DNA of 64,000 nucleotides, taken from contig CALUKE010000002.1 of the NCBI GenBank assembly GCA_944321165.1, positions 186,001-250,000 of the forward strand. The letters are read 5' to 3'. Positions within the stretch are counted from its first letter, which is position 1, and each line of letters begins with the position of its first letter. The position numbers were made by a program, and so were the translations under genes. Below the pieces are notes generated by a model. The model did not search any database and was not told the origin of the DNA. It saw nothing but the letters and a program-made list of their open reading frames with translations. This document shows positions 28,845 through 38,319 of the stretch, piece by piece. The DNA comes from an uncultured Odoribacter sp. (GTDB taxonomy: Bacteria > Bacteroidota > Bacteroidia > Bacteroidales > Marinifilaceae).

Positions 28845-31235
28845 TTAGTTGACTTTCCATTCCAGAATGCCGGCGGACTTGCCTTCCTGCAATTGGGCGA
28901 TTAATCTCAAACCTTTGGTTTTTACCGGTTGGAAACGGACGGTGCAGTATTTGTCTTTGGCTACTTCGTACGGGTCGATGTTTTTGACGGGCAACCATTG
29001 GTCGTCGGCTTTGTATTCGAGTCGCCAGGAGGCGGGCAGACGGAAATCGATGTCATAGTGCCACAGTTCCAGCCAATAGACGGAGGCTTCGGAAAGTGTC
29101 ACCGGCTGGTCCCAGTCATATTGGGCCCACTCTTCTGTACCGAAGCGTTGCCACCAGTTGTGGAATGGCATCGATTTGTCGGCAGAATTGCGGGGTTCAA
29201 AGCGGTCGTTTAGTCCATAACCTCCGTAAGGAATGGAGACCGTTGCATGGGCTTGGGAGGCCAGGGTCCCGGTCCGTCTGGGAATGCAGGCTTCTTGAGT
29301 GTACGGTATCCAGACGTTCATTTCGTTGGCTCCCCGATTGTCCCAGGCATAATAGGGGATGGCCGTCACGGCCGTGGCTTCGGTGGACTGTCCGTCTGCC
29401 AGAAGGTGGAAGCCCTGGCCTTGCAGGGTCATGACTCCTTGTAGCAAATCCGGTTTGAATATTTGCAGAAACCGGCTGTCTTTGCCGGTAAAAATATCCA
29501 GTGCATATCCGTCGTGGTCTGCTGCTTCGATGCAGTAAACTACCGGACCGTACATCAGTGCGTATTTTCCCCGATCGTCGATGACCTGAGAGTCGGCAAT
29601 GACTTTGCGGACTTTCATCGGCAGATTGAGTATGATTTCGTCTTCTCCTTTCCATTTTCCATCCAGCAGGGCATAACCGTTGCGTATCTCTGCTTTCACC
29701 GGCTGACCGTTCAGGGTGATGCTGTAACGGCTGGTGTCGGTGTCGAGGTATGTGTATAATGCTCCCGGTAACGGTTGTCCCTGTGCCCAGCCGGGGATTC
29801 GCAGGGCCAGAGTGAACGAATGGCCTCCCTCGTGTTTCAGGTTCAGTTTGATCCGTCCTTCCCAGGGATAACGGGTCTCCTGGGTGATGTGGACTGTCTG
29901 GTCGCCAACATTGAAATCGCCCGTGTTGCCGGCATACAGGTTGACATAAAGGGTATTGCCTTTGGTGGCGTATATGTAACCCGGAATAGAAGGCATAAAT
30001 CGGGTGATGTTGGAAGGACAGCAGGAACATCCGAACCATTCGCTCCGGTCATGTCCGCCGTCAGACATCAGCGGGTTGTCATAAAAATAACGTTTCCCGT
30101 CCAGGGATACTCCCGAGATGACTCCGTTGTAGAGAGCCCGTTCGAGCACGTCGTAGTATTTCGATTCTCCTGTCAGTAAGAACAGCCGGTAGTTCCAGTA
30201 TACATTGGAAATGGAGGCACAGGTCTCGCAATAGGAAGTCATGTTCGGCAATTCATAATTTTCGCCGAATCCTTCACCCCAGGCCCGGGCTCCGATACCT
30301 CCGGTGATGTACAGTTTTTTATCGGTGATGTTGTGCCACAGACGTTTGGAAGCTTCTATGAATTCCTGGTCCTGACACAGGGCTGCCACATCTGCCACTC
30401 CGGAATACAAATATCCGAACCGAACGGCATGTCCTACGGCTTCCTGCTGTTCTTTGATCGGTTGATGGTCCTGGCTGTATGGACTGGCCGGACGACCGTC
30501 GGAGAGACGGCCGGCTTCTTCACAGAAATATTTGGCTTTTTCCAGGTAAAGGGGGTTGCCCGTTATGCGATACATTTTTACCAGTCCCATTTCAACGATC
30601 GGATGTCCCGAAGGTTGGTGGATCTGTCCGGAGTCCAGTCCGAATACCTGACATACCAAATCGGCATTTTTGATGGCAACATCCAACAGACTTCGTTTGC
30701 CGGTGGCCAGATAATGAGCGGTGGCAGCTTCGTATAGATGTCCGCAGTTGTACAGTTCGTGGCTGTTTACTTTTTCCCACCGTTTGTCCCCCATCCAGCC
30801 CCGGAGCCGTTCGCATTGGTTGGTCCGGCAGGTGTAGAGATAGCCGTCGGGTTCCTGGGCGGCCGCAACCAGTTGGATGACACTGTCCAGGTAGTGATCG
30901 AGCTGCGGATCATATTGGACGGCCAGTACATACGAAGCACCTTCCAGAACTTTGTAAATGTCTGTGTCGTCAAAGGGAAAATCACCCTGGTGTTCTCCTG
31001 TTTTCAGACCGGCAGCCAGCGCAAAATTATCCAGTCGACCGTTGATCTCGCATTGGTGGAAAGCTGTCGGAATGGATACCGTACGGTTGATTTCCAATTT
31101 GGGACTCCAAAATTCATCGGCCAGATGAACTTGAGTGAATTCGATCGGTTGAATGGGATAGTCGGCTGCTTTCTTTTGACAAGCGACAAGATTCAAAAGA
31201 CCGAAAAACGTAAATATGAATAATCCTTTTTTCAT
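28845..31235 (-). CDS. GH127 glycosidase, lipoprotein paralogue
   Basis: A 796-residue GH127 enzyme related to the one encoded at 25039, but exported as a lipoprotein: the signal peptide ends in NLVACQ with Cys20 as lipid site. The catalytic residues are at the same numbers as in the paralogue: Cys336-Glu337 and Cys339 (YCETCA), Cys405-Cys406 (GCSCCPSN). The barrel is followed by a discoidin-like domain (about 660-796) with the 'RFEPRNSADKSMPFHNWW' block. The likely division of labour is a membrane-anchored (perhaps surface) and a soluble periplasmic arabinofuranosidase. It is transcribed on its own, divergent from the GH43 gene. Beta-L-arabinofuranoside on Hyp is the inferred target. Confidence 0.93.
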   Translation of the reverse strand: MKKGLFIFTFFGLLNLVACQKKAADYPIQPIEFTQVHLADEFWSPKLEINRTVSIPTAFHQCEINGRLDNFALAAGLKTGEHQGDFPFDDTDIYKVLEGASYVLAVQYDPQLDHYLDSVIQLVAAAQEPDGYLYTCRTNQCERLRGWMGDKRWEKVNSHELYNCGHLYEAATAHYLATGKRSLLDVAIKNADLVCQVFGLDSGQIHQPSGHPIVEMGLVKMYRITGNPLYLEKAKYFCEEAGRLSDGRPASPYSQDHQPIKEQQEAVGHAVRFGYLYSGVADVAALCQDQEFIEASKRLWHNITDKKLYITGGIGARAWGEGFGENYELPNMTSYCETCASISNVYWNYRLFLLTGESKYYDVLERALYNGVISGVSLDGKRYFYDNPLMSDGGHDRSEWFGCSCCPSNITRFMPSIPGYIYATKGNTLYVNLYAGNTGDFNVGDQTVHITQETRYPWEGRIKLNLKHEGGHSFTLALRIPGWAQGQPLPGALYTYLDTDTSRYSITLNGQPVKAEIRNGYALLDGKWKGEDEIILNLPMKVRKVIADSQVIDDRGKYALMYGPVVYCIEAADHDGYALDIFTGKDSRFLQIFKPDLLQGVMTLQGQGFHLLADGQSTEATAVTAIPYYAWDNRGANEMNVWIPYTQEACIPRRTGTLASQAHATVSIPYGGYGLNDRFEPRNSADKSMPFHNWWQRFGTEEWAQYDWDQPVTLSEASVYWLELWHYDIDFRLPASWRLEYKADDQWLPVKNIDPYEVAKDKYCTVRFQPVKTKGLRLIAQLQEGKSAGILEWKVN

Positions 31236-31290
31236 GGTGATAACTTTTTATACAAAAGTAGTTTAGTGAAGGAATATGGAATATCAGATA

Positions 31291-31348
31291 TGTACTTATT
31301 CATATAAGTATTGTTCATCTGTGAATATATATGATAGGAATAAGTACA
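31291..31348. promoter_or_regulatory. inverted repeats in the GH127-GH43 divergent promoter region
   Basis: TGTACTTATT (31291-31300) is repeated as its exact reverse complement AATAAGTACA at 31339-31348. A nearer half-site, ATAAGTA (31304-31310), makes a 7-base palindrome with TACTTAT (31293-31299). The region lies between two divergent glycosidase genes and is about 100 bases from each start. It looks like an operator or activator site; the AraC-type sensor protein encoded at 4858 is the obvious candidate. No copy of the 10-mer was seen ahead of the other operons of the locus. Confidence 0.45.
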
Positions 31349-31448
31349 TTTTTTGCATTTTTTTTACTGAAGATGGAATATTTTTGTATACAAACATTGG
31401 AAACTGTTTTTTTTTGCTGCATTATTGAATGAATCAATCAATAAATAA

Positions 31449-32981
31449 ATGGATATGAAAAGAATAATAGTATTGCTGATCTTTTTGGGGGGAATTGGAT
31501 ATGCGGGCCGAGTGGTTGCCCAGACCAATGAAGCATATAACCCTGTTATCAAACACTTGTATACCTGTGATCCTTCCACTTTTGTAGATCAGGATACATT
31601 GTATCTTATAACGGGGGTGGAAAAGACGGATACTCCCTACAACTGGCCTTTTAAAATCAGCAGCTGGCATATTTTCTCAACTGTCGACATGAAGAATTTT
31701 CAGGATCATGGGGCCGTATTGGATGCGAGTGCCTTTAAATGGATGAACAGGAATGATTGCTGGGCCTCTCAGATTGTTAAGAAGCAAGGTAAGTATTATT
31801 GGTATGTATGCGATTGGGGCAATATCGGGGTAGCGGTATCGGATCATTTGTTCGGTTCGTATCGCGATGCACTTGGCAAACCGCTGGTCGACAGCAAAGA
31901 TCCCAATTTTGCCGGTAATATCGATCCGACCGTGTTTATCGATGATGACGGTGCTGCTTATATATATTGGGGGGGAGGCAGTAATCTTTTCGGTTGCAAG
32001 TTGAAAGACAATATGATTGAATTCGATGGAACTCCCATAAAAATCACCAATCTGAAAAACTATGTCGAAGCACCCTGGTTGTTTAAGCGGGATTCTCTTT
32101 ATTACCTGGCCTATTCCACCTCCAATGGATACAGGAAAGGTCCGATCCGTTATGCGACATCGACAACTCCGCTGGGTCCCTGGGAAGACCGGGAGGATAT
32201 CCTGGGTGTGGTATACAACAGCTTCACCAACCACGAGGCGATCGTCGAATACAAAGGGAAATGGTACATCGTCTACCACAACGGAGCGCTGCCCGGAGGG
32301 GGCGATTACAACCGGAGCGTCTGCATCGATCGTCTTCACTTCAACGCAGACGGAACGATCCAGTTCGTCGAACAGACGACGGGCGGTCCGGAAGGTCAGA
32401 GCGGATACAACAACTTCGGTCCGCATGCCTATGCGGGAGTCGATGCCACCTGTCTGCTTCGGACGGGAGTAGTCCTGAACAGCCGGATCATCGATGACGG
32501 TCGGATGAAAGAAGATCTGTCATGGAAATGGGAAGTACAGGAAGGTCCGGGCGAGATAAGCGTCGACCTGAATTCCGTCAAAGATTATCGCATAAACTTT
32601 AGCGAGGCGGGAGACTACACGCTTCGGTTGAGCGTCACCGACGGTTATGCGGAGAGCAGCGACGAGGTGCATGTTCGAGTCTATGCCGAGCCGGAAGAAA
32701 TTGTGACAGAGAGCGACAGTCTTCCCTGTGAGCTGTCCGTGAAGAAAAAAGGTCTTTATACCGTACATCTGTACTACAATTCAGGCCGTCGAGAGTCGAC
32801 CGATCTGGAAGTCAACGGGCAACGTTATCCGGTTGTTTTCGAGCGGACGCAGTTCGGTTATACCCCGTCGTGTGCGATTCTCCGGTGTGAGGTAGAGTTG
32901 AACAAAGGAATCAATACCTTCCGTTTGGCAGAAGAGAAAAAAGGCTTGGTGTCAAAAGTGCAGATCAGTCACGAAAAATAA
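31449..32981 (+). CDS. GH43 family glycosidase with PKD-like and CBM-like C-terminal domains
   Basis: A 510-residue secreted protein (signal peptide ending RVVAQ; the ATG at 31455 is an equally possible start). The five-bladed GH43 propeller fills about 25-310, with the three expected acidic residues: Asp41 (TCDPSTF) as base, Asp159 (NIDPTVF) as pKa modulator and Glu207 (YVEAPW) as acid. It is followed by a PKD-like Ig fold (about 325-410, WKWEVQEGPG and GDYTLRLSVTDG) and a CBM6/35-like module (about 415-510). GH43 enzymes are alpha-L-arabinofuranosidases, beta-xylosidases and relatives; the subfamily cannot be fixed here. Next to two GH127 genes, removal of the alpha-L-arabinofuranose cap from Hyp-arabinosides is the best guess. 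Confidence 0.88.
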   Translation: MDMKRIIVLLIFLGGIGYAGRVVAQTNEAYNPVIKHLYTCDPSTFVDQDTLYLITGVEKTDTPYNWPFKISSWHIFSTVDMKNFQDHGAVLDASAFKWMNRNDCWASQIVKKQGKYYWYVCDWGNIGVAVSDHLFGSYRDALGKPLVDSKDPNFAGNIDPTVFIDDDGAAYIYWGGGSNLFGCKLKDNMIEFDGTPIKITNLKNYVEAPWLFKRDSLYYLAYSTSNGYRKGPIRYATSTTPLGPWEDREDILGVVYNSFTNHEAIVEYKGKWYIVYHNGALPGGGDYNRSVCIDRLHFNADGTIQFVEQTTGGPEGQSGYNNFGPHAYAGVDATCLLRTGVVLNSRIIDDGRMKEDLSWKWEVQEGPGEISVDLNSVKDYRINFSEAGDYTLRLSVTDGYAESSDEVHVRVYAEPEEIVTESDSLPCELSVKKKGLYTVHLYYNSGRRESTDLEVNGQRYPVVFERTQFGYTPSCAILRCEVELNKGINTFRLAEEKKGLVSKVQISHEK

Positions 32982-32990
32982 ATTTCTTGC

Positions 32991-35867
32991 CTATCGGTCG
33001 TACCAGGAATCCCTTTTCGTCAGCTTCAGGTCTTTTAACAGACTGGAACGGACGTTGATCTGGAAATTGTAAGACTGGTGTGTTCCAAACGGAATACAGG
33101 AGAAGGTCATTTCCCAGCAGTGCAAATCCCGGCTTAAGTTAAAACTGGTGGCCGTTACTTCTTTCTGCTGGAAATCATAACCGGTGCTGTAACCGATTTT
33201 CCATTTCGGGGTCAGAGAGATGTCTCCGTTGATACGAACCATTTGTGAAATGGTGTTTTTACTTAACGGTTTGGTTGCTCCAGGCTCTGTATTGGCAGAA
33301 TAGCTTTTCGAATAGCTGAATGTATAATCCAGGCTGATGCTCCAGGGAACATCGAAATCCATGTATTCGTCGTAGTGGCCGTTCAGCTTTTCATTTTTTT
33401 CTTCTTTGTTCTTACCGTTGTCTGCCGAGAACTGGATGCCGGAAGAGGCAGACACTCGGGTGAGACGTCCGATGCCACCGTTGTATTTGTTGATGCGGAC
33501 AGCATTGGCGGTGATGGCATAGGGATCCAGCGTACCGCTCAGGTTGATGTCGACTTTGTTGTTGAAAATCTTGGTGCGGGCGGATAAAGAAATCGTGGAC
33601 CAGCGCATGGAATCGGCGAAAAAGTTGTAGCTGGATTGCAGTCGGAAACTTTCCAGCAGTTTGATTTTCTTGAATTCTTCCTGTCCGGTGGTGTCCTGGT
33701 CGTTTCGGACTTTCATTTCCAGGTTGTTGTCCAGGCTCAGGCTCAGACTTCCCGATTCTTCCGCACCGGAAGGAGTGCCGTAGATTTTATTCTCGAAAAT
33801 GGAATATTCCTGGTCAATGCCGTTTGCATCCGTGTAAGTTTTCCAGTATTTGCTTTTGGGAACACCGATTTTCGGGGTATAGGAGACACTGGCACTGGGA
33901 CGAATGACATGGCGGATGGCAAAAATTCTACTGGTCGGCAAAAACTGATACATACCGTAGATGGTCGGATTGTAAGAAAGGGATACGCTGGCCGTGTAAT
34001 TGTGGGCGTAATGCAGTCCGAATACGGTGTCGACGGGAATATATCCTCCTCCTCTCATGGTCGAATCGGCAACCCAGTCGCCTTTGCGGATGGATGTCAG
34101 GTAGGCTACACCGTTATAGGTGAAAGAGGGGGACAGGGATAAATCCTTCATCAGGTTGAAACTGGTACTTAACGGAATGGAGTGTTTGAAACCGTTTTGC
34201 CAGTCGCGGGCCATGTTTTTGAACGATTCACCCAATTCGGATTCCTTGGTTGTGATGCTGTTTTTCAATTCGGCATTGTATGTGAAACCGATGTTCTCAT
34301 ACCATTTCAGTTGTCCTACCCGTTCTTTGCGCCGGAAAGGATAGATTTGTGAAACCCGGAAATTGACGTTCGGGAAAGAAAGTGAAATGGAAGAGTCCTG
34401 GCTATTCTGATTGTGGGTAAAACTGGCGGTGATGTTGAACGGACGGTCCGGCCACTTCTTACTCCAGGAAATACTGGACTGTTTGCGCTGGTTGGCAATG
34501 TCATTGATATTGGTGGCATTGTAGTAGTTGTTCGTTGCCGATGACATGTCCACGGAGGCAGAAAAAGTCGTATATGGATTGGCTTTGGCATCCTGGCTGT
34601 GTTGCCAGCGGATAGACCAGTCCCTGGATTCTGTGTAGTCGGGCGCTCCTTTTTCGCTGGTGTGGTTTCGGCTGATTGAGAAGGCGACATTACCATTGTA
34701 TTTATAGCGTTTCCGATAGTTGGAACCCAAATTGAGTCCCCAAGATCCGTTTGTGTAGATGGTTCCGGTAATTGTCAGATCGACATAGTCGTTGATGAAC
34801 CAGTAATATCCTCCGTTTTGCAAACTGAATCCTCGCATTTGCTCATCTCCGTATGATGGCATCAGGATACCGGAAGTTCCCTTGCTGGTAATCGGGAAGA
34901 AACCGAACGGGATGGCCAGGGGTAGTGGTACGTCTTCGATATATAGGTTGGCAAATCCGGATACGACTTTTTTATCCCGGATCATTTTGGCTTTATTCAG
35001 GCGGACGTAAAAATGCGGATGATCGTGTTGGTCGCAGGTGGTGTACCAGGCTTCTTTGATACAATAGATGGAGTCGGACATTTTTTTTGTCAATTTCCCC
35101 TGGACATATCCTTCACCTTGTTGGGTGATGATTTCCTTAACGAATCCTTTTTCGGTTTTGAAATTGTATTTCAAGTCCAGACTCTCGAATTCCTGGGAAC
35201 CGTCTTTGAATTTCGGTTTTCCGACAATGTTGCCGGTACTGTCCGGAAGTCCCGATGCATAGGCGAGGCTGTTTTCCATGTCCAACTCGATATAATCGGC
35301 GCGCAATTCCGTGGTCAGGTATTTGACAAAAGCATTTTTATAAAGATAGGTTTTTTTATTCGGAACATCCAGAATGATTGAGTCGGCGGCATTATATTCC
35401 ACGATGTCTTTGAATACCGGTTTGGCTGCTTTGGTCGAATCTGCGGGAATGCTGTCAGCCTGGGCTTGCAGGGAATCCGTAGCCACACGGGGAAGCATCA
35501 GTGATGAATCTGCTGCGGAGAGACTGTCTCTGACACCTTTTGGACGTGTAACTTTTTCATATACTTCCTTGATAACAGGGTTGAGCGTGTCTGTTCGGGT
35601 GGTAGAATCCTGATGTATAGCTTTTTTCTGTAAGATGGAATCTGGTTTCGTGATTCTTTCGGTCAGGCTATCCCGTGTTGTTGTGGGGGGTGTTTTCAAC
35701 AGCTCTGTGATCGTGTCGATCCGATTCTCCTTCACTCTTTCTTCTGAAACAGACGCACTGTTATCTCCTTTCCGGGCTTTGGTAGAGCGGGAGGAAACAG
35801 AACATGCAGCCATTATAAAAATGACACAAATCGTGAGAAATTGAAGTATATTTGCTCTTAGTTGCAA
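32991..35867 (-). CDS. lptD: LptD-like LPS-assembly outer membrane protein
   Basis: A 958-residue protein in which an OstA/LptA-like periplasmic N-terminal domain (about 150-260, DSIILDVPNKKTYLYKNAFV, ELRADYIELDMENSLAYASG) precedes a large C-terminal beta barrel, as in Bacteroidetes LptD homologues. LptD inserts lipopolysaccharide into the outer leaflet. The N-terminus (VIFIMAACSVSS) reads as a lipobox with Cys22, unlike the plain signal peptide of E. coli LptD. A long low-complexity Ser/Thr/Asp linker (about 25-140) follows. The stop is only 9 bases from the stop of the convergent GH43 gene. It is divergent from the amidase gene. Confidence 0.88.
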   Translation of the reverse strand: MQLRANILQFLTICVIFIMAACSVSSRSTKARKGDNSASVSEERVKENRIDTITELLKTPPTTTRDSLTERITKPDSILQKKAIHQDSTTRTDTLNPVIKEVYEKVTRPKGVRDSLSAADSSLMLPRVATDSLQAQADSIPADSTKAAKPVFKDIVEYNAADSIILDVPNKKTYLYKNAFVKYLTTELRADYIELDMENSLAYASGLPDSTGNIVGKPKFKDGSQEFESLDLKYNFKTEKGFVKEIITQQGEGYVQGKLTKKMSDSIYCIKEAWYTTCDQHDHPHFYVRLNKAKMIRDKKVVSGFANLYIEDVPLPLAIPFGFFPITSKGTSGILMPSYGDEQMRGFSLQNGGYYWFINDYVDLTITGTIYTNGSWGLNLGSNYRKRYKYNGNVAFSISRNHTSEKGAPDYTESRDWSIRWQHSQDAKANPYTTFSASVDMSSATNNYYNATNINDIANQRKQSSISWSKKWPDRPFNITASFTHNQNSQDSSISLSFPNVNFRVSQIYPFRRKERVGQLKWYENIGFTYNAELKNSITTKESELGESFKNMARDWQNGFKHSIPLSTSFNLMKDLSLSPSFTYNGVAYLTSIRKGDWVADSTMRGGGYIPVDTVFGLHYAHNYTASVSLSYNPTIYGMYQFLPTSRIFAIRHVIRPSASVSYTPKIGVPKSKYWKTYTDANGIDQEYSIFENKIYGTPSGAEESGSLSLSLDNNLEMKVRNDQDTTGQEEFKKIKLLESFRLQSSYNFFADSMRWSTISLSARTKIFNNKVDINLSGTLDPYAITANAVRINKYNGGIGRLTRVSASSGIQFSADNGKNKEEKNEKLNGHYDEYMDFDVPWSISLDYTFSYSKSYSANTEPGATKPLSKNTISQMVRINGDISLTPKWKIGYSTGYDFQQKEVTATSFNLSRDLHCWEMTFSCIPFGTHQSYNFQINVRSSLLKDLKLTKRDSWYDR

Positions 35868-35984
35868 TTTATTATACTATTTTTGTGATGAATAAAACGC
35901 ATTCCCGTTTTTAGATTCGGTTTGCAAATGTAAGAAATATTGATTGTTAATAGCTATCATTCTTTTTAAAAAGTTTTAAATATC

Positions 35985-37118
35985 ATGAGAATTCGATACG
36001 GACTTACCGGATTATTCTTTTTCTGGCTGATACTGTTTTCTGTATATCAATCTGATGCACAGTCGGAATCGGGACGAATTAAGTGTATTTGTATCGATGC
36101 CGGGCATGGGGGTGTTTCCGGAAAAGGAGGAGATCCGGGGGCAATCGGAACTTCTGTGCAGGAAAAACAGTTGACGCTGGGGATTGCTTTGAAACTGGGA
36201 AAAATGATATCGGAGCGTTATCCTCAGATTCGGGTGGTTTATACCCGGACGAAAGATGTTCCGGTGGAGTTGAATAAACGGGGAAGGATTGCCAATGAAT
36301 GTCGGGCGGATATTTTTATATCCATTCATATAAATTCTTGCGGTACGCCTTCTGTTCGGGGTTTGGAGACCTATGTACTGGGGTCCAGCCGGAACAAGGA
36401 GAACCTGGAAGTAGCGATGAAGGAAAATGCCGTTATTAAGAATGAAAAGGATTATGAGAAAAATTATGCCGGTTTTGATCCGATGAGTCCGGAATCGTAT
36501 ATTATTTTCGGTTTGATGCAAAATGTGCATCAGGAAAAGAGTCTGTTGCTGGCCGGTGCCGTACAGGAAGAGATGGTAAAAAGCACCCGGAATCACGACC
36601 GGGGAGTCCGGCAAGCCGGTTATCTGGTATTGAAAGATGCTACGATGCCGGCTATTTTGGTGGAGGCGGGATTTATTTCGAATCGAGAAGATGAACGTTT
36701 TCTGATTTCTCAGGCCGGACAGAACAAGATTGCCGGGGCGATATTTAAAGGTATTGAACGTTATAAACAGCAGGTTGAAAAGAACGGTTCGTCGGAGTCA
36801 TCGGTGGAGAAAACCGAGGTTGTAGAAGAGACAAGTGAAGCGGAGGAAGCGGTGAAGGATTTGACATATGCGATTCAGATTGCTTCTGTACCGGATAAGG
36901 CAAAACATCCGGCACGGCTTTTCCCGGGGGAATCGGTAGAAGAACTTTATTCCGGTGGACGCTACCGTTATTATGTCGCCCGGAATCAAGATTTGGATGC
37001 GGTGAGAAAAAAATTGCCTCAAATCAAACAAAAAATCAAAGATTGCTTTATTATTGCAATTTATAATCACCAAATCATTTCAGTCACGGAGGCAAAGAAA
37101 TTGGAATTAAAGAAATAA
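35985..37118 (+). CDS. N-acetylmuramoyl-L-alanine amidase (Amidase_3), with SPOR-like tail
   Basis: A 377-residue exported enzyme with signal peptide (ends QSDAQ). The Amidase_3 zinc domain spans about 30-265: IDAGHGG (His ligand), EKQLTL (Glu ligand), SIHINS (His ligand) and the catalytic Glu in LVEAGFISN. A charged linker (SSVEKTEVVEETSEAEEAV) joins it to a C-terminal SPOR-like segment (YAIQIAS, YYVARN, about 300-370) that would bind denuded septal peptidoglycan. It cleaves the amide between muramic acid and L-Ala during cell separation. The MCE gene starts 13 bases after it, so the two are co-transcribed. Confidence 0.93.
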   Translation: MRIRYGLTGLFFFWLILFSVYQSDAQSESGRIKCICIDAGHGGVSGKGGDPGAIGTSVQEKQLTLGIALKLGKMISERYPQIRVVYTRTKDVPVELNKRGRIANECRADIFISIHINSCGTPSVRGLETYVLGSSRNKENLEVAMKENAVIKNEKDYEKNYAGFDPMSPESYIIFGLMQNVHQEKSLLLAGAVQEEMVKSTRNHDRGVRQAGYLVLKDATMPAILVEAGFISNREDERFLISQAGQNKIAGAIFKGIERYKQQVEKNGSSESSVEKTEVVEETSEAEEAVKDLTYAIQIASVPDKAKHPARLFPGESVEELYSGGRYRYYVARNQDLDAVRKKLPQIKQKIKDCFIIAIYNHQIISVTEAKKLELKK

Positions 37119-37131
37119 AGAGAAAGATATT

Positions 37132-38319
37132 ATGGGACTGCAGATTAAAAGAGAAGTGAAATTGGCTTTGACGGCGATAGTGGCTATCATTATTTTGATA
37201 TGGGGCATTAATTTTTTAAAAGCACGGGCATTGTTTGACCGGAATAATGTATTTTATGGCGTATATGATCGCGTGGATGGTTTGAAAGTTTCCAGCAGCG
37301 TGATATATCGGGGATACAGTGTCGGACAGGTTAGTGCCATTCAGTTTGCGGGTGACCGCTATGATAAAGTTTTGGTACAATTTACGGTAGGCAAGGATTT
37401 ACAGATTGCCGCAAATACGATCGCGGCGATTCAGAGTGCCGATTTGATGGGCTCAAAAGCGATCAATCTGATTCCAGGTGATGCTTCCGAGTATGCCCAT
37501 AGCGGAGATACCTTGCAGACAGAGCTGGAGCTCGGCTTGATGGAACAATTGAACAAACAGTTGGCGCCGCTGAAAAAAAAGGCGGAAGGAGTTTTGGTTT
37601 CTTTGGATACAGTGTTAGTTGCTTTGCAGAATATGTTTGGAAATGATGCCAATGGAAATCTGCAAGGGTCTTTGAGAAGTGTGAGCCGTACATTGGATAA
37701 TGTGGAGGAAGCTTCATCCACGTTGAATGAGTTGTTAAAGAATGAGTCTTCCCGTATATCGAATATTCTGGAGAATATCAACAGCATTACCGCAAATCTG
37801 GAGGACAGCAATACAGACATTTCCCGCAGTTTGGACAATATCTCAACCATCAGTGATTCGCTGAAGGCAGTCAATTTGGCTCATACGGTCCGCTCTTTGA
37901 ATGGGCTGCTTGCCCGGGCAGATTCGCTCGTTATGAAGATCAATGATGGGAAAGGAACCCTGGGGGGGATGGTGAATGATCGGGACCTGTATTATAATCT
38001 TACGGCGGTGAGCGAGAATTTGAATAAATTATTGGTAGAATTCCGTCAGAATCCAAAACGTTTTGTGAGTTTGTCACTGGTAGACTTCTCTTCCGGAAAG
38101 ACGGATATGAATGCTTATGGGATTGTGATTGCCGAGTCGGATGTTGCTTTGCCGTTGAATGCAGAACTGTATTTGAAATATCCGAATTTGGAGGAAATCC
38201 GGAAAAATGGGAAATACCTTTATTTAATAGGAACTTATAAGAGCTTGAAGCAGGCAGAGCGTAATCTTGGAAATGTACAGAAGAGTTTTGAAAAGTCATA
38301 TATTGTTAAAATAGATTAA
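37132..38319 (+). CDS. MlaD/MCE family lipid-transport protein
   Basis: A 395-residue inner-membrane anchored protein with an N-terminal membrane segment (about 12-30, LALTAIVAIIILIWGINFL) and one MCE domain (about 38-115, VDGLKVSSSVIYRGYSVGQV). A long helical coiled-coil region rich in Asn/Ser/Leu heptads follows (about 150-290). The C-terminal 70 residues hold a SPOR-like fold (YLYLIGTYKSLKQAERNL). MCE proteins move phospholipids between the membranes; a Bacteroidetes-type copy standing apart from its ATPase and permease genes is usual. It is co-transcribed with the amidase. Confidence 0.9.
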   Translation: MGLQIKREVKLALTAIVAIIILIWGINFLKARALFDRNNVFYGVYDRVDGLKVSSSVIYRGYSVGQVSAIQFAGDRYDKVLVQFTVGKDLQIAANTIAAIQSADLMGSKAINLIPGDASEYAHSGDTLQTELELGLMEQLNKQLAPLKKKAEGVLVSLDTVLVALQNMFGNDANGNLQGSLRSVSRTLDNVEEASSTLNELLKNESSRISNILENINSITANLEDSNTDISRSLDNISTISDSLKAVNLAHTVRSLNGLLARADSLVMKINDGKGTLGGMVNDRDLYYNLTAVSENLNKLLVEFRQNPKRFVSLSLVDFSSGKTDMNAYGIVIAESDVALPLNAELYLKYPNLEEIRKNGKYLYLIGTYKSLKQAERNLGNVQKSFEKSYIVKID

